Assembly: GCA_902510415.1 (NCBI GenBank)
Contig: CABXBH010000007.1
Location: 1-43,810 of the forward strand
Source of the DNA: an uncultured Bacteroidota bacterium
GTDB taxonomy: Bacteria > Bacteroidota > Bacteroidia > Flavobacteriales > Flavobacteriaceae
Length of the DNA: 43,810 nucleotides
Direction of reading: 5' to 3'
Shown here: piece by piece, positions 16,505 through 26,027 of the stretch
How positions within the stretch are numbered: position 1 is the first letter of the stretch
How the letters are laid out: every line of letters starts with the position of its first letter
The notes under the pieces: generated by a model
Databases searched by the model: none
Seen by the model: only the letters and a program-made list of their open reading frames with translations
What the model was told of the DNA's origin: nothing
Program-made: the position numbers and the translations under genes

Positions 16505-19500
16505 ATGAGGTTTTTCTTACTAATTTTTTTAGCGCTATTTGCCAATTCTGCATTTTCACAACAGTGGAAAGAAATGGCTAATGATATTAATATAAATATT
16601 TATGATGTTGTTGCTGAAGCAGAAGCATATTTTGAAACTATTGATAAAACAAAAAAAGGATCTGGATGGAAAGCTTATCAAAGATGGCTCTATGAAAATG
16701 AGCCTAAGTATTATCCTAGCGGAGAAAGAAATATAGTTAAGTCAAATTTTGTTTCTGATGGATTTAAAGATTTTCTTGCTAAAAACCCAACTTCGAATAA
16801 ATCAAATTTTGATAATGGCTGGGAAGAGTTAGGCCCATATTATATTGAAGAGGTTACTGGACACTATGCAGTTGGATTAGGAAGAATTGAATCGTTTTAC
16901 ATTGATCAAAATGATGATAATAGAATTTTTCTTGGTTCAAGAAGTGGGGGTTTTTGGAAGACATTAGACGGCGGCGAAAGTTGGGAGAATACAACGGATT
17001 TTTTATTCGCATCAGGTGTAAATACAATAGCTGTCGCTCCTGAAAATCCTGAAAGAGTTTTAATTAATGTAAGAAACTCATACAATGGAACAACTCATGG
17101 AATTTATGAGTCAATTGATGGTGGAGAGACTTGGTCTATCACAAATTTTAATCCCGATAATTTAAACTGGGGAGGACTTGGTACAAATAATAGAATCTAT
17201 AAAATAATGTATCACCCTACGATTCCAAATCTTGTTTTTGCTGGAACTAGTGAAGGACTTTTCAAATCTAATAATAATTTTGAATCATTTTCTTTCGTTC
17301 CAACTGGAAATACTTGGGAATATAATCAAGATTATGATTACATCGAATTTCATCCAACAAATGAAAATATAATCTATATATCTACCTTTAATAACGACTC
17401 ACAAATATATGTTTCAACTGATGCTGGGGCAAGCTTTACCTCGTCTGGATCTATACCTGGTAATAACAGTAATATACAATTGTCTGTTTCAGCTGCTTGT
17501 GAAAATTGTGTTTTTGTTGGCTCTAGTGATGGTGTTTGGAAATCTGATAATTTAGCGGATACTTTTACACTTTCTGGAAATCCAAATATTTCAAATTATG
17601 GTGCTTTTGCTGTAAGCGATACGGATGATAATTATATGCTATTTGGAGATATTGATACACATATGAGTAATGATGGAGGTCAGACTTGGAATCAAGTTAC
17701 ATATTGGGCAACTGGTAATGCAAATTATGACACTACTGGCCAATATGTTCACGCAGATATTAGAGGGTCTAGAAGTTATAACGGAGTATTTTGGGTAAAC
17801 ACAGATGGTCTTTTAGCAAAAAGTAATGATAATGGTATTACCTGGGAAATTTTTGAAGGCCAATCAATAAGAGAAAACTACTGTCTCGGCGCAAGTCAAT
17901 CAAATCATTATAGAACAATAACAGGGTCACAGGATAATGGAACAAGTATAAAAAATGAAGATACTTGGATAGAATTTTATGGAGCTGATGGTATGGAAGG
18001 AATTATTCATCCTCTAAATGATGATTGGATGATTGGTAGTTTGCAGTTTGGAGGTAAGCGAAGAACTAAGGATGGTGGATACAACCAAGATGGTGTAAAT
18101 CCTGATGATTTCAATGGTGATTGGGTAACCCCTTTAATGTATGATCCAAATGAGCAGATGAGTATTTATACAATGACAAATATTTTATATCGAAGCGACG
18201 ATTTTGGGTCGAATTGGACAACGCTTGGTAATAGCTTTTTTGGAGGAAATATTCAAAACGCTGCAATTGCTGAAAATAATTCAAACACACTAGCAATTTC
18301 TAATTATAACAGACTTAAAATATCTAATGACGGAGGATTAACGTTTACAGAAGTCTCTCAATCTCTCCCAAATCAGTTCATAACTGATATTGCTTTTGAT
18401 CCAAAGGATGATGATACTATTATAGTTACCTACGGAACATATGGAAATAATAGTCAGAAGGTATATATGTCATCTAATCAGGGTAGTAGCTGGCAAAATA
18501 TTACTCATAATTTAGGCAATATGCCAATAAGAAGTGTGGTTATCGATCATACTGACGATTCAACAATTTATTTAGGAGCTGAAATAGGAGTTTATAAGAA
18601 ATCTATGTCCGAAAATACTTGGGAATTGTATAATGAAAATTTACCAAATACTACAGTGATGGAGCTTGAAGTAGTATATGGGTCAAACACCCTAAGAGGT
18701 ACGACATGGGGAAGAGGCGTTTGGGAATACTCCCTTACGGGGAGAGAGAATTTTCCTTCAATTTTAACCACTAGAATTTCTAATCAACCCACTGACACAC
18801 AACCAAAGGAAGGCATAGATCAATTTGTCACATCAATGATAGAATATGATGGGGATTTAAATAGTGTTTATGTTGAGTGGATAACAGAATCATCATCTGA
18901 AATAATCCAAATGTCTAACTCAGAGAATAATATTTGGATTTCAGATTCTGCTATTCCAAATTTTGAAGCAGGCACAAAAGTTTTCTTCAAAGTCTTTGCA
19001 GAATCTTCTAACGGACTACTGTCTGAAACGTATAAGTTTATGTATCAAGTAAGAGATAATGTTTTATGTACACCATCAATGAATTGTGATTATAATGATG
19101 GTTTTCAATTGTTTCAACTGCAGGATATTGATAATACCTCTGGATGCGAAGGCTATGGTGATTTTACTTCGATTTCAACTGATTTAGAGCAAGGTTCAGA
19201 GTATGAATTAACTGTAACAACTGGCTATGGAGACCAGTATATTAAAGTATGGATTGACTACAATGATGATTTAGATTTCACTGAAGATGAAGTAGTTGTA
19301 AATAATTATGTAATTGCTCCAGGTTTAGCAGGCGGGTCTTATACCGAAACTATAAGTTTTGAGATTGCACAAGATGCTGTTTTGGGGCAACATATTTTAA
19401 GAGCAAAAGCTAATTGGAGTGGAGATGTACCAACTGATGCATGTGTAGAGACAACATACGGAGAAACAGAAGATTATTCTGTGACTATTGTAGAATCATC

Positions 19501-19762
19501 ATTAGGGATAATTGAAAATAGTTTTCAAGAAAATCCAATTATTTATCCAAATCCTACAGATGGAAATATTTCAATTGATCTTAGAAAAAATTACGATAAT
19601 GTAACAATTCAATTAAACGATATTTTAGGTAGGCAGATAATAACTAAATCTCATAATCAAGGCAGAATATTTAATTTAAGTATAAACGAGAGTCCTGGAG
19701 TTTATTTCCTTTCGATTATTGCTGAAAATAAAAAGGTTGTATTTAGGTTAGTTAAAAATTAA
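16505..19762 (+). CDS. Large T9SS-secreted Asp-box (VPS10/sialidase-like propeller) protein with GEVED domain
   Basis: This 1085-aa protein has a signal peptide (1-19, NSAFSQ). From about residue 130 to 750 it carries at least eight Asp-box motifs of the S-x-D-x-G-x-(T/S)-W type, such as TLDGGESW, SIDGGETW, SNDGGQTW, SNDNGITW and SDDFGSNW, indicating one or two beta-propellers like VPS10/BNR proteins. A GEVED domain follows at about 900-1000 (IKVWIDYNDDLDF), then a type A T9SS sorting tail from about 1010 (IIYPNPTDGNI to GVYFLSII). Such propellers occur in GH74-like xyloglucanases, sialidases and non-enzymatic adhesins; catalytic residues were not identified, so surface binding or peptidase-associated roles remain open. 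Its stop overlaps the convergent GH53 stop by 4 nt. Confidence 0.85.
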   Translation: MRFFLLIFLALFANSAFSQQWKEMANDININIYDVVAEAEAYFETIDKTKKGSGWKAYQRWLYENEPKYYPSGERNIVKSNFVSDGFKDFLAKNPTSNKSNFDNGWEELGPYYIEEVTGHYAVGLGRIESFYIDQNDDNRIFLGSRSGGFWKTLDGGESWENTTDFLFASGVNTIAVAPENPERVLINVRNSYNGTTHGIYESIDGGETWSITNFNPDNLNWGGLGTNNRIYKIMYHPTIPNLVFAGTSEGLFKSNNNFESFSFVPTGNTWEYNQDYDYIEFHPTNENIIYISTFNNDSQIYVSTDAGASFTSSGSIPGNNSNIQLSVSAACENCVFVGSSDGVWKSDNLADTFTLSGNPNISNYGAFAVSDTDDNYMLFGDIDTHMSNDGGQTWNQVTYWATGNANYDTTGQYVHADIRGSRSYNGVFWVNTDGLLAKSNDNGITWEIFEGQSIRENYCLGASQSNHYRTITGSQDNGTSIKNEDTWIEFYGADGMEGIIHPLNDDWMIGSLQFGGKRRTKDGGYNQDGVNPDDFNGDWVTPLMYDPNEQMSIYTMTNILYRSDDFGSNWTTLGNSFFGGNIQNAAIAENNSNTLAISNYNRLKISNDGGLTFTEVSQSLPNQFITDIAFDPKDDDTIIVTYGTYGNNSQKVYMSSNQGSSWQNITHNLGNMPIRSVVIDHTDDSTIYLGAEIGVYKKSMSENTWELYNENLPNTTVMELEVVYGSNTLRGTTWGRGVWEYSLTGRENFPSILTTRISNQPTDTQPKEGIDQFVTSMIEYDGDLNSVYVEWITESSSEIIQMSNSENNIWISDSAIPNFEAGTKVFFKVFAESSNGLLSETYKFMYQVRDNVLCTPSMNCDYNDGFQLFQLQDIDNTSGCEGYGDFTSISTDLEQGSEYELTVTTGYGDQYIKVWIDYNDDLDFTEDEVVVNNYVIAPGLAGGSYTETISFEIAQDAVLGQHILRAKANWSGDVPTDACVETTYGETEDYSVTIVESSLGIIENSFQENPIIYPNPTDGNISIDLRKNYDNVTIQLNDILGRQIITKSHNQGRIFNLSINESPGVYFLSIIAENKKVVFRLVKN

Positions 19763-20835
19763 TTCAAATTAAATTCTTTTAGTACAGGAAGCTCTTTGTT
19801 ATCAAAATCAAATACGGCTTGGTTCTCCCAAGTTGACCCATTTGTAGAGGTTTCACCATCCCAAGCAATTCTATCGGCACCCCAATAGCAAAAACCTATC
19901 CCATTATTAACTTCTAATATTAGATTTTTAACATCTCTGATAAAATCTTTTTGACCCTGTGGACTTGCTGGATAATCTGGGAGAATAAGATGTTCTTCTA
20001 ATCCCACATTATTATTAGTCCAATCATTCCAACCTAAGGTAAATGGATAAGAAGTTTCTGCAATTAAAACCTCTTTATTAAAATTAATTGAAAGGTTTGA
20101 TAATTGATTTTGTAAGTCATCTAATGACTTACCATGGTGCCACGGATAGTAAGAGATTCCTATAATATCATAATCAACCTCTTCAACGATATTAAAAAAC
20201 CAATTAGAGGATTCAAATCCAGCACAATGAAGAATAATTTTTGCATTAGTTGAATTATTTCTGACAGCATTCGCACTTACATTTACCAATTCAACAAATT
20301 GTTCTTGATTATCTGCAATCTTTCCATGTGGAAATAATATACCTGTGTTTATTTCATTACCAATTTGTATATAATCTGGATCTATTTCATTCATTATTTG
20401 ACTGGTATAAGCATATAATTGATTTTTTAATTCTTCAAAATTTAAAGATTCCCAATTAGTTGGAATTTGTTGTTGCCCTGGATGAGCCCATGTGTCTGAA
20501 AAATGAGGAGTAATCCATATTTTAAACCCCAATGATTTTAATTCATCCGAAAACTCTTTCACCTCATTAAGTGATGACGATTCATCGGCAGGATTTACCC
20601 ATAATCTTAATCTAATTGTGTTGACACCATTTTGAATTAGTGTATTAAGAAAGTTGATTTCATTATTATTTTCATCATAAAAAGTTGGATTATAACTTGA
20701 AACTTTTGGATAATCTGAAATATCAACAGCAGATATTAAATCTGGTGATATACCCCCCCAATGATCATTATTTTCTGAGTCTGATTGACAACTAAAAATC
20801 AATATAATTATTAATATGTACGTTAATCTATTCAT
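19759..20835 (-). CDS. GH53 endo-beta-1,4-galactanase, lipoprotein
   Basis: This 358-aa glycoside hydrolase family 53 enzyme cleaves beta-1,4-galactan (arabinogalactan type I). Acid/base Glu161 lies in IQIGNEINTG and nucleophile Glu260 in VLIAETSYPF. Other family marks are the start of the barrel AVDISDYPKV, TIRLRLWVNP and the terminal FCYWGADRIAWDG. A lipobox (IFSC, Cys16) predicts attachment to a membrane, with the enzyme probably exposed on the cell surface or periplasm. Its start overlaps the stop of the SDR-like gene by one base (TAATG), so translation is likely coupled. No galactan transporter or beta-galactosidase is next to it, so its products would rely on unlinked genes. Confidence 0.93.
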   Translation of the reverse strand: MNRLTYILIIILIFSCQSDSENNDHWGGISPDLISAVDISDYPKVSSYNPTFYDENNNEINFLNTLIQNGVNTIRLRLWVNPADESSSLNEVKEFSDELKSLGFKIWITPHFSDTWAHPGQQQIPTNWESLNFEELKNQLYAYTSQIMNEIDPDYIQIGNEINTGILFPHGKIADNQEQFVELVNVSANAVRNNSTNAKIILHCAGFESSNWFFNIVEEVDYDIIGISYYPWHHGKSLDDLQNQLSNLSINFNKEVLIAETSYPFTLGWNDWTNNNVGLEEHLILPDYPASPQGQKDFIRDVKNLILEVNNGIGFCYWGADRIAWDGETSTNGSTWENQAVFDFDNKELPVLKEFNLN

Positions 20836-21509
20836 TAATCCTTTATATGCATTTTACAAAGATTATTAATTTTTTTGTTATCCAAATATTTGTTTTTTAA
20901 AGGAAAGTAAAAGCAATTAATCATAGCTAATCCCAATTTACTACTCGTAGTTATTGTTGGCAGTAATCTCATTAATGGATAAAGAGGTTTCATTAAAGCG
21001 TAAAACAAATTATATAATTTAGTTTTGGCTTTAATACCATTTTCTGGAATTAATAGTCCTAGCCTTATCATATAGGCATCCTTCAGACCTTTATTTAAAA
21101 TATAGTTTTCAGCTTTGCCTTTTACATTGGCCCAAGGTATTTTGCTGTTTTCATTTTTACTTGTTCCTTCGCCTGAAACATATGTCATTACTGAGTTAGG
21201 GTTAATTTCGTAAACTAGATCGGTTAATAATTTAGTCATTTCAAAAGTGACCCTGTAATAGTAATCAGATTTTTGTCCGAAAGAGGTAATGCCCATACAA
21301 TGAAAACAAGCATCACAATTCGTTATTTTATCCTTTAGCTCACCAACATGTAAAAAATCTTTTAGTATAAATTCAGAAATTTTTGAACTTTTTAAATTTG
21401 TGGATATTCTATTTATAAGATAGATGTTTTTTACTCTCTTATCTTTAATACATTCATATAATACAGATTTTCCAACCATTCCAGTGCTTCCTGTAATTAA
21501 TACATCCAT
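20835..21509 (-). CDS. SDR-family NAD(P)-binding oxidoreductase-like protein
   Basis: This 224-aa protein has an N-terminal Rossmann motif GSTGMVG (residues 7-13) followed by a CFHCMGITSFG strand and a YRVTFEMTKLL helix; the pattern resembles HTATIP2-like atypical SDRs that sense NADPH. The extended-SDR YxxxK is not clear, although Ser/Tyr occur in VMTYVSGEGT. The C-terminus (MKPLYPLMRLLP) is hydrophobic and Pro-rich. Substrate is unknown. It is translationally coupled to the GH53 downstream and starts only 25 bp from the divergent GH3 start, so both promoters must be compressed or overlap coding sequence; a TAATTTAC -7-like box lies in the minus-strand gap. Confidence 0.8.
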   Translation of the reverse strand: MDVLITGSTGMVGKSVLYECIKDKRVKNIYLINRISTNLKSSKISEFILKDFLHVGELKDKITNCDACFHCMGITSFGQKSDYYYRVTFEMTKLLTDLVYEINPNSVMTYVSGEGTSKNENSKIPWANVKGKAENYILNKGLKDAYMIRLGLLIPENGIKAKTKLYNLFYALMKPLYPLMRLLPTITTSSKLGLAMINCFYFPLKNKYLDNKKINNLCKMHIKD

Positions 21510-21534
21510 GTTGTTTTTTATTGTAAATTAGAAT

Positions 21535-23733
21535 ATGTGGCAAATTAAATTAAAATTTCTATTATTCTTTTTACTCTCAGCTTTAATTTTTCATGACTCT
21601 ACTTCACAAGAAATGAATTACAGCCCGTCGATTGAAATAATTAATTCATTTGAAAAAACTGCAGATAGCCTACTTTCCCTTTTAACAATTGAAGAAAAAG
21701 CATCTCAAATGTTGAGTACTTCTAGGTCTATTCCAGAACATGAAATTGAAATGTATAATTGGTGGAACGAAGCACTACATGGAGTAGCAAGATCTGCAAA
21801 GGCAACAGTCTTTCCCCAAGCTATTGCAATGGGAGCTACATTCGATCCTGAGTTAATTCAAAAAACAGCAGATGTAATTTCAACTGAAGCTAGAGCAATG
21901 TATAATATTTTTGATAATAAAGGAATGCGAACAGAGTATACTGGATTAACATTTTGGTCTCCTAATATAAATATATTTAGAGACCCAAGATGGGGAAGAG
22001 GACATGAGACTTATGGAGAAGATCCGTTCTTAACAGGAGAAATTGGAAAATCATTTGTTCTAGGTTTGCAAGGCAATCATCACAAATATCTGAAGGTTGC
22101 TGCAGGAGCAAAACATTTTGCTGTTCACTCCGGTCCTGAAGCAAATAGACATAGTTTTAACGCTAAAGTAAGTGCGCAAGATTTAAACGAAACATATCTA
22201 CCGGCATTTAAAGAATTAGTTGATGCAAATGTAGAAATAGTTATGTGCGCATATAATAGATTAAATGATAATCCTTGTTGTGGAAGTGAATCGTTATTAA
22301 ATGATTTATTGAGAAATTCTTGGGGATTCAAGGGTCATGTTGTTTCTGATTGCGGAGCAATATATGATATAAAACCAAATCATAATTTTACGACTTCAGA
22401 CGAAGAGAGTGTCGCCTATGCAATAAAAGGCGGAGTAGATTTAAATTGCGGCTCATTATATAATTTGATACCTAGTGCTTTTAATCAAGGCCTTCTTACA
22501 GAAAATGACATTGATATTTCCTTGAAAAGATTATTCATGACAAGATTAAAGCTTGGAATTTTAAAAGACGTAAATGATAATCCATTTGAAAAGCTAAATG
22601 AAAATCATATAAATACTAAGGAACATATAAGTTTAGCTAGAAATGTAGCTGCGAAGTCAATAGTATTATTAAAAAATCAAAACAATGTCCTTCCTTTATC
22701 AAAAAGTATAAATAGCCTTTTTATCACTGGCCCAAATGCAGCAAACCTAAATACATTACTTGCAAATTATAACGGATTAAGTCCCAATATTGTCACACCA
22801 TTAGAAGGCATAGCAGAAAAAGTTTCTAACGGTACAATTATTAGATTTAACGAAGGAGTAGGCTTAATTAATAATAGTGACAGGCAAAAATGGTCAACAG
22901 GTTTGGCCAGTTCTAGCGATGTAACAATTGCAGTAATGGGTATTTCAGCTTTAATTGAAGGAGAAGAAGGCGATGCAATTTCATCAGATGCAAATGGTGA
23001 CAGAAACTCAATAAGACTACCTAGTAATCAGATAAATTATTTAAAAGATTTAAGAAAAAGTGCAGGTAGTAAGCCAATAATTTTAGTTTTAAAATCAGGC
23101 TCTGCAATTGATCTTTCAGAAATTTCTGATTATGTTGATGCAATAGTTTATGCTTGGTATTTGGGCGAACAAGGTGGAAATGCTTTAGCTGATATTATTT
23201 TTGGAGATGTTAATCCCTCAGGGAAGCTACCTATAACAATCCCTGAATCCATATCGCACCTTCCAGATTATAATGATTATAGTATGGAAAATAGAACTTA
23301 TAAATTCACAAAGTATAAACCAATGTATCCATTTGGTTTTGGATTAAGCTATTCAAGTTTTGATTATTCGGAGCTATTCCTTAAAAAAAATAAAATAGAG
23401 ATTGGGGATATGATTCACTTAAATTTTGAAGTGTTTAATAACAGTGATATTGCTGGAGAAGAAGTCGTTCAAGTTTACATAAAGGATGTTAATTCTTCCT
23501 TTAGAACACCTAATTCTTCTTTAATATTTTTTAAACGAATTCATCTTGAGCCTGGCGAAAAGAAGAAAATAAACGTAGCTCTTGATCATAATATGATTGG
23601 CTCTTTTAACGAGAAAGGTATAAAAGAAATAGAGCCAGGAATCTTCAATATATTTGTTGGTGGAAGCTCACCAGGAGACCGTAGTGTAGAACTTGGTAAA
23701 GAAATTAAAGAGATAACCTTTACTGTTAATTAG
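21535..23733 (+). CDS. GH3 beta-xylosidase/beta-glucosidase
   Basis: This 732-aa enzyme has a signal peptide (about 1-25, HDSTSQ), the GH3 N-terminal TIM barrel, the GH3 C-terminal alpha/beta sandwich and an FnIII-like C-terminal domain (about 640-730). The nucleophile is Asp272 in HVVSDCGAI; KHFAVHSGPE (193-202) binds substrate and NWWNEALHGVAR (75-86) is characteristic of the beta-xylosidase/alpha-arabinosidase subgroup. It probably removes terminal xylose from xylo-oligosaccharides in the periplasm, complementing the cytoplasmic GH43, although glucosidase activity is also known in the family. It begins 25 bp from a divergent SDR gene. Confidence 0.93.
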   Translation: MWQIKLKFLLFFLLSALIFHDSTSQEMNYSPSIEIINSFEKTADSLLSLLTIEEKASQMLSTSRSIPEHEIEMYNWWNEALHGVARSAKATVFPQAIAMGATFDPELIQKTADVISTEARAMYNIFDNKGMRTEYTGLTFWSPNINIFRDPRWGRGHETYGEDPFLTGEIGKSFVLGLQGNHHKYLKVAAGAKHFAVHSGPEANRHSFNAKVSAQDLNETYLPAFKELVDANVEIVMCAYNRLNDNPCCGSESLLNDLLRNSWGFKGHVVSDCGAIYDIKPNHNFTTSDEESVAYAIKGGVDLNCGSLYNLIPSAFNQGLLTENDIDISLKRLFMTRLKLGILKDVNDNPFEKLNENHINTKEHISLARNVAAKSIVLLKNQNNVLPLSKSINSLFITGPNAANLNTLLANYNGLSPNIVTPLEGIAEKVSNGTIIRFNEGVGLINNSDRQKWSTGLASSSDVTIAVMGISALIEGEEGDAISSDANGDRNSIRLPSNQINYLKDLRKSAGSKPIILVLKSGSAIDLSEISDYVDAIVYAWYLGEQGGNALADIIFGDVNPSGKLPITIPESISHLPDYNDYSMENRTYKFTKYKPMYPFGFGLSYSSFDYSELFLKKNKIEIGDMIHLNFEVFNNSDIAGEEVVQVYIKDVNSSFRTPNSSLIFFKRIHLEPGEKKKINVALDHNMIGSFNEKGIKEIEPGIFNIFVGGSSPGDRSVELGKEIKEITFTVN

Positions 23734-23754
23734 CTTTTCATTTAATTGCGTGAA

Positions 23755-23958
23755 TTATTTTACAAAAAAGAAATAATAAATTGTATAAGCAATCATACTA
23801 AAACTGATGAAAAAACTTAATTTCATTAATGATTTATTTTGAGGATTTTTTCTTATCAGAATTCTTATAATCCAATTAATAACGAATAAACTGACGATAA
23901 TTATTAAGGGTGTTGGCAGAAGTTCTTGTAGACCTGCATCTTGATGGAGGTAAATCAT
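23755..23958 (-). CDS. Small two-helix membrane protein (67 aa)
   Basis: A 67-aa frame with two predicted membrane helices (about 16-36, PLIIIVSLFVINWIIRILI, and 45-66, LSFFISFSMIAYTIYYFFF) joined by a basic loop (RKNPQNKS). The loop charge and helix spacing make it look like a genuine small inner-membrane protein rather than noise. It lies 29 bp downstream of the DUF457 gene in the same direction, so the two may be co-transcribed. Family not recognised. Confidence 0.5.
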   Translation of the reverse strand: MIYLHQDAGLQELLPTPLIIIVSLFVINWIIRILIRKNPQNKSLMKLSFFISFSMIAYTIYYFFFVK

Positions 23959-23987
23959 TTAAGTTATTATTTAGATTCAAAATTAAA

Positions 23988-25040
23988 TTAAATTCCTTTT
24001 AATCTCTCATAAAACTTACTAAATTCTTCTGAGTATTTTCTGTTATTTCTAAATGATTTTCCTTCTTGGATTTTCAAAGCATCCATTTTTTTGTTTGTTT
24101 CACCTAATAGTAATTGCCCTTTATTATTTTTTTCGATAATATATGACCATATATACGGGGAAGCTTTTTCATCAAACCCCTTTAACCCGAGCTTTAAATT
24201 CCAGAAAATTAATTCATCATTTTCATTAGTCATGATGTAATGATTATTTGATAAAATTATTAATTGTTGAATTTTTTTGTCATTGATAAATGGCTGTAAC
24301 ATATCATGGTTTTTAGGAAACTTTTTGGTAAAAACAGGCACTGATTTATCAAATAACGAGTAATAAGTGAACATATAAGAATCTTCTAATTCAATTTGAC
24401 TAGACCACAAAATACTGTTAAAGTATGTGGCTCTTGTATTAATATCTATATATTCAATATTTTTTTCCTCTAATGCTTTCGCAATATTATAATGTGCGAT
24501 TCCTTTAAATGACAAGGTAATAAGCAAATATGCTGAACTTATAATTAGACCTAGTGAATTGTAGAGCCTCCTTTTTTTTGAAAGCCTGTCTTGAAATGAA
24601 GTAAGTATGAGAAAAGTTAAAAAAGGAAGAGTATATATAAAATCAATAATGAATATGTTTTCAATAGCTACCCGCCATTTAAATGGCCAAAACAATTGAG
24701 TTCCCCAAGTTGTTTGGGCATCAAGTAAAGGATGTGTAATTATTGCTAAAAAGAACATTTTTAACCAATCGTAGAAGCTTACATCAGAATACTTATAATA
24801 TATTTTTTTTAAAATCCATCCAAGAATTGGGGCAGCGATGAAGGGGAATATAAGTGAATGGGAAAACCCTCTATGCATTACCGAAGCAGTAAGATCGTCA
24901 ACAAAAAATCTGATGACTATATCTAAGTCTGGAATTGTTCCTGCAATTGCACCAAGCACAATGGCTTTGTTTCCTATTTTTTTTCCAAGAGTTGCTTCAG
25001 CAACCGAAGCACCTAATACAATTTGGGTTAATGAGTCCAT
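23988..25040 (-). CDS. YdjM/DUF457-family membrane-bound metal-dependent hydrolase
   Basis: This 350-aa protein opens with MDSLTQIVLGASVAEATLGKK and GAIAGTIPDLD, typical of the DUF457/YdjM (LexA-regulated inner-membrane hydrolase) family. Family histidine motifs HRGFSHSL (about 56-63) and HPLLDAQTTWG (about 101-111) are present, with about four to five membrane helices in the first 200 residues and a soluble C-terminal domain of about 150 residues (rich in Lys/Asn) that is longer than in E. coli YdjM. The reaction catalysed is not established for the family. It is divergent from sixA with 68 bp between. Confidence 0.85.
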   Translation of the reverse strand: MDSLTQIVLGASVAEATLGKKIGNKAIVLGAIAGTIPDLDIVIRFFVDDLTASVMHRGFSHSLIFPFIAAPILGWILKKIYYKYSDVSFYDWLKMFFLAIITHPLLDAQTTWGTQLFWPFKWRVAIENIFIIDFIYTLPFLTFLILTSFQDRLSKKRRLYNSLGLIISSAYLLITLSFKGIAHYNIAKALEEKNIEYIDINTRATYFNSILWSSQIELEDSYMFTYYSLFDKSVPVFTKKFPKNHDMLQPFINDKKIQQLIILSNNHYIMTNENDELIFWNLKLGLKGFDEKASPYIWSYIIEKNNKGQLLLGETNKKMDALKIQEGKSFRNNRKYSEEFSKFYERLKGI

Positions 25041-25108
25041 AAAAATAAAAATGCTAATTTAGGATTTTTATAATCGACTAAACTTTAAAATTTTATTAAA
25101 ATTTTTAA

Positions 25109-25597
25109 TTGAAAAAAATTATTATTGTTAGGCATTCAAAATCTTCGTGGAAAGATTTAAGTTTAAGTGATTTCCATAGACCTCTTAACAATCGGGGTAA
25201 GACTGACGGCCCTTTAATGTCTAAATATTTAAGTAATGCAATGGATAATATTGATTTTCTTCATTCAAGTAGTTCATTAAGAACTTTTGAAACATCTAAA
25301 TTTTTTAGATTAAATATTGAATTTAAAAATATAAATTATGACGACAATTTGTATCATTGTTCAGCCAATTCGATTTTAAGTTTTATAAAAAATTATCCTA
25401 ATCAATATAATTCGGCTATGATTATAGCCCACAATCCAGGGCTTACAAATTTTATAAATATTATTACAAATATTACATTAGATAACTTGCCAACTACAGG
25501 AATTGCGATTATTGATTTTGACTGCAATAACTGGAATAATATCTCAACTGAAAATTGTAATCTTATTGATTTAAAATTCCCCAAGCAATTAAAATAA
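25109..25597 (+). CDS. sixA: SixA-type phosphohistidine phosphatase (histidine phosphatase family)
   Basis: This 162-aa protein begins KKIIIVRHSKSSWKD, the SixA signature of the histidine phosphatase superfamily with the catalytic RH pair (Arg8-His9), then NNRGKTDGPLMSKYL and a second His in IIAHNPGLT. SixA dephosphorylates phosphohistidine on signalling proteins. The start is a TTG at 25109 and must be so: the codon directly upstream in the same frame is TAA (25106-25108), and the next Met would delete the RHS motif. It is the first gene of a plus-strand run with the DoxX gene 38 bp downstream and the alpha/beta hydrolase 23 bp after that. Confidence 0.88.
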   Translation: MKKIIIVRHSKSSWKDLSLSDFHRPLNNRGKTDGPLMSKYLSNAMDNIDFLHSSSSLRTFETSKFFRLNIEFKNINYDDNLYHCSANSILSFIKNYPNQYNSAMIIAHNPGLTNFINIITNITLDNLPTTGIAIIDFDCNNWNNISTENCNLIDLKFPKQLK

Positions 25598-25635
25598 TTT
25601 TATATATTTAAGCTACTAACCAAAATTTTTTTGAT

Positions 25636-26004
25636 ATGAAATTTATTATGATCTTACAATTAATAATTTCAATTGGGCTTATTAATGTATGGCTATTTAG
25701 ATTTAATAAAGCTACCGAATATAGAGGTGGTACTGCCCAAAATATGAAGGAAGAATTCATAGCTTATGGTCTCCCTGAGTGGTCTATGTACCTTGTGGGA
25801 TTTCTAAAAGTAGCTATTGCAATAATGCTAATCGTGAGTATATGGGTGGAAGTTTTACTTCTTTATAATCTAATTATTTTAGCTGGTCTTATGATTGCAG
25901 CTGTTTTTATGCATTTGAAAGTTAAAGACCCAATAAAGAAATCATATCCTGCATTATCAATCCTATTTATGATTGCCTTGATAATGTATTTTACAATGGG
26001 ATAA
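25636..26004 (+). CDS. DoxX-like four-helix membrane protein
   Basis: This 122-aa protein has four hydrophobic helices (about 5-20, 49-72, 76-98, 106-121) with short polar loops and a cytosolic loop between helices 1 and 2 (FNKATEYRGGTAQNMKEEF), matching the DoxX-like/DoxD family of small inner-membrane proteins. Homologues have been linked to thiol or oxidative-stress roles, but this cannot be assigned here. It lies 38 bp downstream of sixA and 23 bp upstream of the alpha/beta hydrolase, so the three may form an operon. Confidence 0.75.
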   Translation: MKFIMILQLIISIGLINVWLFRFNKATEYRGGTAQNMKEEFIAYGLPEWSMYLVGFLKVAIAIMLIVSIWVEVLLLYNLIILAGLMIAAVFMHLKVKDPIKKSYPALSILFMIALIMYFTMG

Positions 26005-26027
26005 TTTTTATTTTCATTCTTTAACTT

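Noticed and set aside
19759-19762. 4-nt convergent stop overlap as a sign of gene fusion or error
   Set aside because: Both proteins end at normal family positions, and the same arrangement recurs at 41486-41489, so it is simply compact packing.
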